A stretch of DNA of 64,000 bases from Pseudomonas tohonis (lineage in GTDB: Bacteria; Pseudomonadota; Gammaproteobacteria; Pseudomonadales; Pseudomonadaceae), in NCBI RefSeq assembly GCF_012767755.2, contig NZ_AP023189.1, positions 6,512,001 through 6,576,000 on the forward strand, written 5' to 3'. Position numbers and translations under genes: made by a program. Below, in pieces: positions 43,872-52,714 of this stretch (within the stretch, counting starts at the first letter, position 1; the number at the start of each line of letters is the position of its first letter). A model generated the notes under the pieces. The model did not search any database. It saw nothing but the letters and a program-made list of their open reading frames with translations, and was not told the DNA's origin.

Positions 43872-46800
43872 GCATGGCCCTGATGCGCTGTTGATGATGC
43901 TCATCCAACGCTTCCCAGCTCAGGGAGACCAGACTGGATTCCAAACCGCGCCGATGAACGACGACTGCCGAACGCGTATGGTGGCGCAACAGTCGCATTT
44001 CCTTGTTGGGCGTAATAAAGACAGCGTGCAAGCCGAACTCCCTCAGCGCCGCGATGATCCGACCGGCAACTGCATGGGAACTGCGCGAGAACGCCTCGTC
44101 GAGCACGATGGTACCGAACAACGGCCGGCTGCTGCCGTCAGGACAGAGCGCATAGCTCAGGGAGGCGGTCAGCACATAGGAAGCGATGATCTCCTTCTCG
44201 CCACCACTGCCACCCTGAGAACCTGTTCGGGTTTCGATGACACTCTTGCTTTCGCGATCGATCACCGAGACCGCGAACTCCAGGCGGAAGCGCGGATCCA
44301 GAAGCGCCTTGGCGCCCTGGTTTCTACTGTGCTCGCAGGCATCTTTGAGCAGGTCAACGAGCGCCTGCAATGCCTTGTAATGGCTCTCGCCTTCATCATC
44401 GATGAAGCGCGCCGAGTTCAGTTGGCGCTGAGCCTGTTGCAAGGTGCGCAGGCTTTCATGGATGACCTTTTTCGCCACCAGGCGCAGATAGCGCCCGGGC
44501 TGAAAGTCGACACGCTGCATCGTACTGTTCAGGTCATCCAGGCGCTCCTCAATCATCGAAACTTCATGGTCGATATAGCTGAGCAGCTGGGTGACGCCGT
44601 CATCCGAGGAACGATTGAGGTATTCCAGGAAGCGCTTGAGTTTCTCGGGCAAAGCTTCCTCGGTCAGCACGCGAAGACGTTCCAGATACCTGGGTACGTC
44701 CACCAGTTCTCGCCCGACCTCCGCAAGCGCCCCGGTGTCCACCTTCAGGGCGTCGGACATACGTTTGGCTAGCTCTGTTTTCTGATCGCCGAGTTTATCG
44801 CCGAGCGCTTTGAGCTGCCCTTGCAGCTCACGCGTATGCTGGCGCTCCAGCTCGACAATATCGCCGAGGTCATCTGCCGTCAGGGTCGGGAAATGCGTTT
44901 GCGCCAGTTCACGCTGCGTATCGTTCAGCCCCTTTTCGGCACCACGATAGGCCTTACGGGTAGCGGATGCGGCTTGCTCGAACTGAGTTCTCAACTGCAC
45001 GCACTGCTCGATCAGTCGTTGCAGCTGTTGATCCAGAGAGTCCAGCAGGGCCTCGGCTTGATCCAGTTCGGCCTTGATCATGGCAAGGTCGGAGTCGGGG
45101 CGCGTCAGGGTGTCTAGCTGTGTACGCAGCGACTGCAGCTGACGCTCGGCGCCCGGCAGATCAATATCCTCGAAATGCAGCTCTTCGACGCGTTGCAGCA
45201 GCGAAGCTTGATTCTCCAACTGACGTACATCGCCCTGAGCAGAATCCAGGGCCAGCTTGGCAGGCGCGAGCTGTTCATTGACCTCGCCAATCTGCTCAGC
45301 CAGAAAGGCCAGACGGTCGCGGTTACTGAAGCCGGTCAGCCAGTCTTCGTCCAGGCGCTTCTGATCCTGCTTGTCGAAGAAGCGCTCTTTGCCCGACATC
45401 AACCCCTGGACCGTCATGGCGTGCGGGGTATGACGCAATTGCTCCGTGCTTTCTACGCAATGTCGGTCGTTGTCCGCCAGTAATGCCTTTACGGCTTCTC
45501 GGTATGGATGCTCCTTGAAGGTCAGTTTGCGGGTAAAACCATCATCTAAGAACACAGGGCGCGACGATGGCTCTTTGACCTCCAACAGGCGCACATGCAG
45601 GTGGTTGTGACGTTGGTTCACCCAACGCAGTGCAGCCTCGGACGCGCCCTGCGGCACCAGGATACGCAGCCGGTGGCTGCCGATTGCCCGCTCGATGGCG
45701 CCCCGCCAGGCCAACTCCTCGGGCTTGACCTGCACTAGTTCGGCGACGAAAGGCAGGGCCGATTCATCGACGCCAAGTGCCTGCGCCAGATCCCCTCTAA
45801 AAGTATGAAAATTCCCGGGCAGGTTCGAGCCTGGCCGTCGCTCAACCTCGGCACGTTCCTGCTGCAAGCTCTGCAGACGGCCATTGAGTTCTTTCTGGAC
45901 GATGCCGGCATCGAACGCCTTTTGCCGTGCCTCGGTAATTTGCTCGGCCAGTATTTCCAGGCGTGCCGCGATCTGCTGCTGATTTTCCTCGAGCGCAGCG
46001 GCCGATAACTCATCCACGAGTCCAAGCCCTTTGGCCAAGCGTTGATACTGCTCGGCTTTCAAGCGCCGTTTATCACACTCACGAAGCCAATCCGCGATGC
46101 GCGCGCGTAACAGATCGATCTCCGCGCCACCTACGCGCAGATAGCGCTGACGATGTTGATCGACCACGCCCTTCTGGATCTCAAGCTGACTCCTGCATTG
46201 CTCCTGATTCAGTTCGGCCTGTTTGTGTTCCTTCTCCAGCCTATTGGTTTCAGCCAGCCACAGGCGATATCCCTGTTCGGCGAACCAGACCGGAAGAATG
46301 CCTTCGAGCGCCTGTTTATCCTGCAACTGTTCTTGCAAGGCCTTGTAATGCTCCCAGCCATCGGCAACCGGTTGCAATGAGCGCTGCTGCTTTCTGGCGG
46401 TTTCCAGCTCCCGGTGAATGTCGGTCAGATCATCGAAGCTGCTGGCGACCTCGGCAGCCCGCGCGAAAGCGGAGCGGTCATCCAGTACCAAATCTCGAAA
46501 GATCTCATCAATGCTATTGAGCTGCTTCAGGCCGGCAGCGCGGTTGAGCAAGGTGAAGGCGTTTTCACCGACTTCGAAGTAATCCCTGAGCCTGGCCAGG
46601 AAGGCTTTTTTGCTGGGATACGGCCAGATCCCCGTACTATCCCTCTCCATCTGACGCAGCGCCCGCATGCCGCCTGCGTGATGCTGGCTAAGCCAATGCT
46701 CCAGCGTCTGCTCGGGGGACTCGCTCAACAGCCACAGTTTTTTCAGATCGGACGCCGAGGAGCTGGTGCCCTCGAACCAGAGCACAGCGCCCAGTCGTAC

Positions 46801-47160
46801 CTGCGCCCCGTCACGCTCGAGCGTGGCGGCAATGGCGGTGACCGTCTTACCCTGGCGCGCGATATGCGATTGCTCCACACCTCCGTCTCCGGGGCCAGTG
46901 ACGCCGCGCACATAGGACACCAGATCGCGGTCGCTTTCATGCCCGCCCGTAGAGGCCAGGTTGTAGCGCGGGTTGGCGCACAGCAAGGTCATCAGAGCGT
47001 CCACCAGCGTCGTTTTACCGCTCCCCGTCGGGCCGATCACGGCGGTGCCGGAAGGATCGATCTCGGCACGGTGATAGCCCTGAAAGCCGCCCCAGTTATA
47101 GAGTTCGATGCTGCTGAGGATGAAGGTCTCGCTGTCACGCCAGAGTAGTGCTTGCTTCAC
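43855..47160 (-). CDS. jetC: Wadjet system SMC-like ATPase JetC
   Basis: A 1101-residue SMC/MukB-like protein. Walker A is [17 protein letters not shown] at about 41-56, two long coiled-coil arms fill residues 220-480 and 620-940 around a hinge-like region, the ABC signature is GGSGGEKEIIAS near 985 and Walker B is GTIVLDEAFSRSSH near 1018. It is the motor of the Wadjet complex, which extrudes loops and recognises small closed circular DNA. The ATG overlaps the jetB stop by 4 bp (ATGA), and jetD starts inside its end. Confidence 0.94.
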   Translation of the reverse strand: MKQALLWRDSETFILSSIELYNWGGFQGYHRAEIDPSGTAVIGPTGSGKTTLVDALMTLLCANPRYNLASTGGHESDRDLVSYVRGVTGPGDGGVEQSHIARQGKTVTAIAATLERDGAQVRLGAVLWFEGTSSSASDLKKLWLLSESPEQTLEHWLSQHHAGGMRALRQMERDSTGIWPYPSKKAFLARLRDYFEVGENAFTLLNRAAGLKQLNSIDEIFRDLVLDDRSAFARAAEVASSFDDLTDIHRELETARKQQRSLQPVADGWEHYKALQEQLQDKQALEGILPVWFAEQGYRLWLAETNRLEKEHKQAELNQEQCRSQLEIQKGVVDQHRQRYLRVGGAEIDLLRARIADWLRECDKRRLKAEQYQRLAKGLGLVDELSAAALEENQQQIAARLEILAEQITEARQKAFDAGIVQKELNGRLQSLQQERAEVERRPGSNLPGNFHTFRGDLAQALGVDESALPFVAELVQVKPEELAWRGAIERAIGSHRLRILVPQGASEAALRWVNQRHNHLHVRLLEVKEPSSRPVFLDDGFTRKLTFKEHPYREAVKALLADNDRHCVESTEQLRHTPHAMTVQGLMSGKERFFDKQDQKRLDEDWLTGFSNRDRLAFLAEQIGEVNEQLAPAKLALDSAQGDVRQLENQASLLQRVEELHFEDIDLPGAERQLQSLRTQLDTLTRPDSDLAMIKAELDQAEALLDSLDQQLQRLIEQCVQLRTQFEQAASATRKAYRGAEKGLNDTQRELAQTHFPTLTADDLGDIVELERQHTRELQGQLKALGDKLGDQKTELAKRMSDALKVDTGALAEVGRELVDVPRYLERLRVLTEEALPEKLKRFLEYLNRSSDDGVTQLLSYIDHEVSMIEERLDDLNSTMQRVDFQPGRYLRLVAKKVIHESLRTLQQAQRQLNSARFIDDEGESHYKALQALVDLLKDACEHSRNQGAKALLDPRFRLEFAVSVIDRESKSVIETRTGSQGGSGGEKEIIASYVLTASLSYALCPDGSSRPLFGTIVLDEAFSRSSHAVAGRIIAALREFGLHAVFITPNKEMRLLRHHTRSAVVVHRRGLESSLVSLSWEALDEHHQQRIRAMHEVAH

Positions 47161-47906
47161 GCCTCGTCCTCCTCAGCACCGGCTGCCGGCGTAGCCGCGC
47201 CCTCTACCTGCTCGCGCAGCCATGCCACCAGAGCCTGCAGGTTCTCCGGGTTGGCTAAGTGGGTAATGATGGGGCGGATGATGACGCGATCATGGGCGTC
47301 CAGAGCCGACACCAAACCATGACCCTTGAGCTGATCCAGCAGCGTGATAATACGATTGCGCTCCTTCGCCTCACTGCCCAGTTCGCCCAGGTAAACCTGC
47401 AGTTGGGGAATCAGCTCATCAACCGCTACCAGTGCCTGACTGGCGCCCGTACCGCTTTCCTGTTCGTATGCGATGAAATGCTGCCGCAGAATGGCTATCA
47501 GCAGAGACTGCTCCAGATTCAGCCTTTGCCGACGCACGAGGGGGTGCGACCAGTCATCCTCCTCGGCCACCTCGCCCTGGCGAACGATAACAAACACCAG
47601 CCCCCGAACCTCGTCGACTCCCATGGCCAGGTCGAGCGGCTCCAAGATTCTGTCGACCGCCTCGATATTGGAAAGTGCTGAGCGATACAGGTTGGGCTTG
47701 TGGCTTTCTTCCAGCAGCCCGTACTTGAGCATTTCCTGTACGGCCTCACGTACCCGTTGCGGCGTCCGGCGTTCATCGACCTGTACAGCGGCGCTCATGA
47801 CAGGCTGTTCATCATCCATGCTGTCATCCAACGCCATGGGCTCCACCGTCAGATCCGTTTCGTCGGCGCTAGAGGCGCCTGCAATTCGATCGAAGATCCC
47901 TGCCAT
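47157..47906 (-). CDS. jetB: Wadjet system subunit JetB (DUF4194)
   Basis: A 249-residue protein starting MAGIFDRIAGASSADE; the frame is open five codons further. It matches DUF4194, the MukE-like subunit, with winged-helix features in RVREAVQEMLKYGLLEESHK, then NIEAVDRILEPLDLAMGVDE and LLDQLKGHGLVSALDAHDRV. The N- and C-termini are acidic and low in complexity. JetB bridges the JetC heads and JetA. It starts 2 bp after the jetA stop. Confidence 0.9.
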   Translation of the reverse strand: MAGIFDRIAGASSADETDLTVEPMALDDSMDDEQPVMSAAVQVDERRTPQRVREAVQEMLKYGLLEESHKPNLYRSALSNIEAVDRILEPLDLAMGVDEVRGLVFVIVRQGEVAEEDDWSHPLVRRQRLNLEQSLLIAILRQHFIAYEQESGTGASQALVAVDELIPQLQVYLGELGSEAKERNRIITLLDQLKGHGLVSALDAHDRVIIRPIITHLANPENLQALVAWLREQVEGAATPAAGAEEDEA

Positions 47907-47908
47907 GC

Positions 47909-49417
47909 TCACAATTCCCAATCGATGCCCTTGAGTGCCTCGTGGTCGAGTCCGACATAAGGCAGATTGAAGCGCCAGCGTTGCTCATCCTCGTCAACTA
48001 GCTCCACAAGCTGACGCTCCTCTTTCAGCACCTCGATGCCTGCCTCACGCGCCATCGCCAACCAGAGCGCAAAGGTTTCCAGGTCGTGATCAGGTGGAAG
48101 CAAAGACGCAAGCTCCCCGAGACTCACAGGGCGCCCCTGCTCCACCAGCACAGCCAGAGTGTCATGAATCAGCGCTTCACGATCCAGCCCGTCGAAGGCA
48201 TCCCAGAAGTCGTCATCAATCTGTTCCAACCCCGCAGGCTTCAAACTCAGATCCAGCTCGCCCGTGTCATCGTCACCCAGGGTCTTGAAGCGAAGACGCT
48301 CTATTGCCGGGACACCGGTGATGGCTACGCCAACCGGCGGTAAACGAACAGGCTTACGGCGCTCTGACTGACGTTGCCAGTCGACGCTGAGCGCTAGATT
48401 GAAGAAGTCGTTAAGTAACTGTCCGACGCGATGATGCTCGGCGGCCAACCCCGTCTTCATGAAGCCGCGAACATCACGCTCGCTTCGGGCGCGCGCTTGG
48501 AGCACAGCCTGCGACTCCCGAACCAGGCGTAACGCCAACCAACGCAGCTCACGTTGCTGGGGACGATTCAGAGCCTTTGGAACCGCTGGATGACGAAGGA
48601 TGGTGCGCAAGCGCTCACGCATGGCCTCCAGCTCAGCGGACTGCCTCAGTTGCTGCTGGAAGCTTTCAAAGACACGCCCTTCCGGTGTGTTGAGTAGAGC
48701 ATCTTGCCCATCCAATAACCGATCGACGATCTCTCCACGGTGAGACTGCTCGCTAATGATGGAGTGTCGAAGGGCGCGATCCGCCTCGCGCCAAGAATCT
48801 TCAACTCGTCGAAAGTCCGCGCGCAGGCTGGTGGCGAGGTTATATACCTCGCGTATGCCCTCTATCGCCTGCGCCTCATCCAGCACGATGACGTGGCCAG
48901 CTTCTACTTGCGCTAGCTCGTGCTCCAAATCCTGGATTCGGCGGCGCAGGCTGGCAATACGGCCAGTTGGGCTGGGGTTCAGACCCGTTTCCAGGTTTTC
49001 GATCTCGCGCTGGACCACCGACAGGCGAGATGCCGTGGAGGTCATGATCCGACTATCCAGCGAGTCAACGAACTGGATGGCGGACTCCAACGCGTCGGTT
49101 GCGTAGATACGGCCCTCTCGCTCTACGACAAGGCGCCGCTTGATCCATTCACGAAGTTCACGGCCTGCTTGGAGATGCGTTGCATCCGGGTCGATCTCGT
49201 AAAGCTCCTGGCTGGCATAAGCAGCCAGCATTTCGGACAGCGCTTGCAGCGCATCCTCCATGGGGATCCCATCGTGCGCCCGTTCGAACAGCGTGCGCAG
49301 GCAACCCAATACGAGCGGAGCACGACGCGAGGCGAGCAAAAGCCACGCGGGGTGCTGGCTGCGGGCAGATACATAGCGTTCTGAACGCTGTTGCGCGCTT
49401 TCTTCCATGACGGCCAC
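47909..49417 (-). CDS. jetA: Wadjet system subunit JetA (DUF3375)
   Basis: A 502-residue protein (GTG 49417; ATG 49408 is an equally likely start, neither with a clear Shine-Dalgarno). It matches DUF3375, the MukF-like kleisin of Wadjet: a winged-helix N-terminus (HPAWLLLASRRAPLVLGCLR), a helical coiled middle (IQDLEHELAQVEAGHVIVLD) and a C-terminal winged helix (PVSLGELASLLPPDHDLETF). First gene of the jetABCD operon. The promoter should lie in the 635-bp gap upstream. Confidence 0.93.
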   Translation of the reverse strand: MAVMEESAQQRSERYVSARSQHPAWLLLASRRAPLVLGCLRTLFERAHDGIPMEDALQALSEMLAAYASQELYEIDPDATHLQAGRELREWIKRRLVVEREGRIYATDALESAIQFVDSLDSRIMTSTASRLSVVQREIENLETGLNPSPTGRIASLRRRIQDLEHELAQVEAGHVIVLDEAQAIEGIREVYNLATSLRADFRRVEDSWREADRALRHSIISEQSHRGEIVDRLLDGQDALLNTPEGRVFESFQQQLRQSAELEAMRERLRTILRHPAVPKALNRPQQRELRWLALRLVRESQAVLQARARSERDVRGFMKTGLAAEHHRVGQLLNDFFNLALSVDWQRQSERRKPVRLPPVGVAITGVPAIERLRFKTLGDDDTGELDLSLKPAGLEQIDDDFWDAFDGLDREALIHDTLAVLVEQGRPVSLGELASLLPPDHDLETFALWLAMAREAGIEVLKEERQLVELVDEDEQRWRFNLPYVGLDHEALKGIDWEL

Positions 49418-50052
49418 ATTGACAAGAGTTGTCTGAGAGCGAGCTTACCAAGCTAACCCGCTGCCTCATGATACGTATTTGTCCTGGCGGGTGGGCTTCG
49501 TTTGATGGTCCGCAGGAGCTGCGTCGTTCGAAATAAAGTGAGTGAAAGGCCAGGCCAGTCGAGGTTTAACGATTTATTCCGGGGGCGCACGCTGGATATT
49601 GGCGATTTGGCGGAGGGATCTGTCGTCACGAGGGTGTACTTGGCTAGTTCGGCGAAGAGATCCCTGTGAGCGTATGTGGCAGCTCAGTGGTTTTTGCGGG
49701 ACTGCCACTGGCATCCTGCGGCAAGCCAGCGCAGCCACGGTGGCTATAGAGCGAAGTCTCGATGACCTATCATTGAGCTGCTGGTGGATTAGCTGGGTGC
49801 GGCATGGGGATAGTGAATTTCCCCGGTGGTATTGCGGGATTTTCAGCTCAACAACGGCGGTGGTAGTTGGCAGGCCTGGGGCGAGTTCAAATGCCAGAAG
49901 CTGCGGCTAGAGATGAGGGGCGGCGTCGTTACAGCGCTCTGAGCCCAGGAGCTTTTTGCTATTCTGTCGACCTGTGCCGCGGGACTTCGCTGGCAACGAC
50001 TCGCCGTTGCTTCCCCCTGCGGCCCCCCATCCAACCGTTTCCTGGGGTCACG
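49418..50052. other. Gap upstream of jetA
   Basis: 635 bp between two divergent genes. Open frames in it show no family resemblance or start signal. It must hold the jetABCD promoter and that of the AbrB-like gene. I see no repeat or palindrome strong enough to call. Confidence 0.4.
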
Positions 50053-50295
50053 ATGCGGAATCATGTAGTGATTGAGGACTGGGAAGGCGACGGTGCTATT
50101 CGCCTACCCGACGACGTTCTGCAGGAGATGGGCGTCGACGTCGGAGATACGCTCTACCTCCTTGAGGAGTATGTGGGCACGACCCGCTGCCTAGTGCTCA
50201 GTAAGTCACCGCGCATTCCTGATCGCGTGGATGAACTGGTTGGCCACTGGGAGTCGTTTGGAAAGATCTCCGCCGAGATAAACGCCAAGGACTAG
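50053..50295 (+). CDS. AbrB/MazE-like DNA-binding domain protein
   Basis: An 80-residue protein; ATG 50053 follows CTGGGGTCACG. The N-terminus has the swapped-hairpin AbrB signature: GAIRLPDDVLQEMGVDVGDT followed by LYLLEE. The C-terminal part (RIPDRVDELVGHWESFGKIS) could be the toxin-binding tail of an antitoxin, but no toxin gene follows before the island end 476 bp on. It is an orphan antitoxin or a regulator. The gene is the last supported one in the island. Confidence 0.75.
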   Translation: MRNHVVIEDWEGDGAIRLPDDVLQEMGVDVGDTLYLLEEYVGTTRCLVLSKSPRIPDRVDELVGHWESFGKISAEINAKD

Positions 50296-50771
50296 TGAGC
50301 TAGCTGCCGCACTAACCTCGACGCATCTTGCACGGCCTTGGCTCCTGCAAAGGTAGAGTCTTCCACCAGAAAAGTATCGCTAACGTTGGGGCCTGCGCAC
50401 TCCTGGGTTGCCTATATGTAAAGCAACAGCAGAGGGCAACAAAACGGGTTTGTGTGGACGCGGGGAAGCCCAAAGCGGCAGGCCTTACTGATAGTGTTAA
50501 TACCTATGACCATGCTGGGCTAAGTCGCTGCCCGTAGGCCGCCAGGCGCTTGTCAAAATTCAGGTTCGGTGAGAGGCAGCAGGACGAGCTAGGGGCTGGC
50601 TAGGTGTCAAAATCGCTGGGGCCCATTTCGTTTTTTGTGCCCTAGATAACCACCCTTATATACCGCTAAGAGCTATAAACTGCAGGTAGCGACATAAGGC
50701 CAAAGCCTTGCAGGACGGTACTTAGAGGCATTTTTGAACCTTTGCTGCTAACCTAAATATCTGTACCGCAT
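50296..50771. other. Gap at the right end of the island
   Basis: 476 bp between the AbrB-like gene and the right attachment core. No supported gene, repeat or integrase was found, although this is where an integrase would normally sit. Confidence 0.4.
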
Positions 50772-50784
50772 TGCCCTCCGAAGG
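50772..50784. repeat. Right attachment core (attR) of the island
   Basis: TGCCCTCCGAAGG, identical to 6498-6510, at the border between island DNA and the 3' half of the split tRNA-Arg gene. Confidence 0.75.
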
Positions 50785-50819
50785 AGGGGTCGTGGGTTCG
50801 AATCCCGCCGGATGCGCCA
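50772..50819 (+). pseudogene. tRNA-Arg(CCG), 3' half, split by the island
   Basis: The anticodon loop CTCCGAA is followed by GGAGGGGTC, the T arm GTGGG-TTCGAAT-CCCGC, acceptor strand CGGATGC and GCCA. CGGATGC pairs perfectly with GCATCCG at 6470-6476, 44.3 kb to the left. Compared with the intact copy one base is missing between the anticodon loop and T arm (9 instead of 10), so recombination here or later decay removed a base. Confidence 0.88.
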
Positions 50820-50860
50820 GATCGATGTCCCGACCGTCCCATGACGGTCGCGGCTCCCGG

Positions 50861-50885
50861 AAAGCCCGCCTCGCGCGGGCTTTTT
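50861..50885 (+). terminator. Rho-independent terminator of the original tRNA-Arg gene
   Basis: AAAGCCCGC-CTC-GCGCGGGCTTTTT style hairpin with a T run, 42 bp after the tRNA 3' end. It now serves only the displaced 3' half. Confidence 0.85.
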
Positions 50886-50919
50886 CGTTTCCGCCGTTCG
50901 GTGCGCCCATCGCGGCGGC

Positions 50920-51810
50920 TCACGCCCGGCCCGGTTCGGCGCGGGTCTGCTCGCGCAGCAGCTCCAGGTAGCGCCTGGCCGCCAGCCCGAGCGGGCGGTT
51001 CTTCAGCCAGACGACATCGACCCACAGCCGCATCTGGTTGGCCATGTCGGCGAACGCGACGCGCTCCAGCGCACCGGATGCGATCAGCGGCTGCACCAGT
51101 GGCTGGGGCAGGTAGGCCCAGCCGATCCCCGCCTGCACCAGGCCCAGCGTGGCCAGGTAGCTGTCGGTCAGCCAGACCCTGTGGGACAGCACGATCTGCG
51201 GGTCCGACGCCTTGGGGTCGCCAAGCGCGACGACGATCTGGCGGCGTTCGGCCAGGCCGGATTCGCTCAGCGCCGCCTGGCTGTAGCCGGGCGCCGCGAC
51301 GGCGGCCAGCAACTGGCTCCCCGCCTCGATGAAGGCCTCGCGCTCGTCGATCCCCGGGCGTTCGAACACCAGCGCCAGTTGCACACTGCCGTCATGCAGC
51401 ATGCGCGTGGCATCGGCCTGTGCGGCGGAGCGGACTTCGATCTCCAGCGTCGGGAATTCGCGCGCCAGCGTCGACAGCGGCTGGCTCCAGGCACCGCTTT
51501 GCAGCTCCGGCGCCATGGCCAGCACCAGGCGCGGCTCGAGCCCGGCATGCAGCTGCAGGGCGTGCGCGTCCAGCAGGTTGAGCTGGCCCGCCACCTGCCG
51601 GGCCTGGGGCTCCAGCGCCCTGGCCGCAGCGGTCGGCAGCGCCCGGCGGGAGGAGCGGTCGAACAGCTCCAGGTCCAGCTCCGCCTCCAGTTGGGAAATC
51701 GCCATGTTGACCGCCGACGGCACGCGCCCCAGGGCCCTGGCGGCCGCCGAGAACGAGCCGGCATCCAGCACGGCGAGGAAGACTTTCAGGGATTCGCTGC
51801 TAAAGGCCAT
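50920..51810 (-). CDS. LysR-family transcriptional regulator
   Basis: A 296-residue LysR protein. The N-terminal winged helix is MAFSSESLKVFLAVLDAGSF, then SAAARALGRVPSAVNMAISQ and LEAELDLELFDRSSRRALPT. The rest is the periplasmic-binding-protein-like effector domain. It is divergent from two SDR genes, with an 18-bp inverted repeat between, so it likely controls them. The effector is unknown. Confidence 0.93.
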   Translation of the reverse strand: MAFSSESLKVFLAVLDAGSFSAAARALGRVPSAVNMAISQLEAELDLELFDRSSRRALPTAAARALEPQARQVAGQLNLLDAHALQLHAGLEPRLVLAMAPELQSGAWSQPLSTLAREFPTLEIEVRSAAQADATRMLHDGSVQLALVFERPGIDEREAFIEAGSQLLAAVAAPGYSQAALSESGLAERRQIVVALGDPKASDPQIVLSHRVWLTDSYLATLGLVQAGIGWAYLPQPLVQPLIASGALERVAFADMANQMRLWVDVVWLKNRPLGLAARRYLELLREQTRAEPGRA

Positions 51811-51851
51811 GGAGTTGTCAGTTCTGCTGATAACGGTTGTCTTTTTCTATC

Positions 51852-51869
51852 AGCTAAACACCTTTAGCT
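51852..51869. promoter_or_regulatory. Inverted repeat between lysR and the SDR genes
   Basis: AGCTAAA-CACC-TTTAGCT has 7-bp perfect arms and lies in the 92-bp divergent gap. It has T-N11-A-like symmetry as expected for a LysR recognition site. Confidence 0.6.
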
Positions 51870-51902
51870 TCCAGCTCAACACAGCCATGCGGGAGAGCAA
51901 CC

Positions 51903-52682
51903 ATGTCCGAACCAGCATTGATGGGCCAGGTGGCCCTGGTCAGCGGGGCCGGCAGCGAATCGGGGATCGGCATGGCCATCGCACGCCGCCTGGGGCGTGC
52001 CGGCGCGAAGCTGATCGTCACCGCGAGCAGCGCGCGCATCGCCGACCGGGTGGCCGAGCTGCGTGCGGAGGGGTTCGACGCGCAGGGGCAGGCTGCGGAC
52101 CTCACCGACGAAGCCGCCGTGCACGAGCTCCTGGCCTGGGCGCAAGGGTTGTGGGGGCGCATCGACATCCTGGTGAACAACGCCGGCATGGCGATGCAGG
52201 GCAGCCCGGAACCCTTCGCCGAGGTGGCGGGCATGAGCCTGGAGATGTGGAACCTGTCGCTCGCGCGCAACCTCACCACCGCCTTCCTGCTGACCCGGGG
52301 CGTGCTGCCGGGCATGCGCGCCCGTCGCTACGGCCGCATCGTCAACATCAGTTCCACCACCGGGACCCGGGGCAGCAACCCAGGCGAGGCCGCCTACAGC
52401 GCGGCCAAGGCCGGGATGCTGGGGATGAACATGGGGCTGGCGCTGGAAGTCGCGCGGGAGGGCATCACCGTCAACTCGGTTGCCCCGGGATGGATCGCCA
52501 CCGCCTCGAGCACGCCCGAAGAGCAGCATGCGGCGCAGTTCGTCCCCATCGGCCGGGCCGGCCGCCCCGAGGAGATCGCCGCGGCCGTGGCCTTCCTCGC
52601 CTCGCCCGAGGCCAGCTACATCACCGGCGAAGTGCTGGTGGTCGACGGCGGCAACTGCCTCGTGGAAAACAAGGCGCCCTGA
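51903..52682 (+). CDS. SDR-family oxidoreductase
   Basis: A 259-residue classical SDR. The cofactor loop is SGAGSESGIGMAIARRLG, the NNAG strand motif LVNNAGMAM, the active serine in VNISSTTGTRG, and the YxxxK in AAYSAAKAGM. The C-terminus GEVLVVDGGNCLVEN is typical of 3-oxoacyl-ACP-reductase-like members. GGGAG precedes the ATG. It starts 92 bp from the divergent lysR and is followed by a second SDR gene after 32 bp. Substrate unknown. Confidence 0.92.
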   Translation: MSEPALMGQVALVSGAGSESGIGMAIARRLGRAGAKLIVTASSARIADRVAELRAEGFDAQGQAADLTDEAAVHELLAWAQGLWGRIDILVNNAGMAMQGSPEPFAEVAGMSLEMWNLSLARNLTTAFLLTRGVLPGMRARRYGRIVNISSTTGTRGSNPGEAAYSAAKAGMLGMNMGLALEVAREGITVNSVAPGWIATASSTPEEQHAAQFVPIGRAGRPEEIAAAVAFLASPEASYITGEVLVVDGGNCLVENKAP

Positions 52683-52714
52683 GCGCAGCCCTTAGCCATG
52701 CGAGAGAACAGCCC

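Larger units (their letters stand above)
6498..50784. mobile_element. Genomic island of about 44.3 kb integrated in tRNA-Arg(CCG)
   Basis: The ends are given by the 13-bp core repeat in the two halves of one tRNA gene. Inside are an intact replacement tRNA-Arg, an interrupted ubiquitin-like/helicase cassette, an IS21-family element, an ATPase-PLD pair, a type I restriction operon, an integrase/excisionase/repressor module, two giant tyrosine recombinases, small accessory genes and a Wadjet system. Core Pseudomonas genes resume on both sides. No recombinase gene adjoins either end; they sit in the middle at 31-38 kb, so the island is probably composite. No conjugation genes are seen. Confidence 0.8.

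Noticed and set aside
49542..49910. A 122-codon frame upstream of the AbrB-like gene
   Set aside because: No start signal, no domain, and unlikely composition rich in W, R and S.
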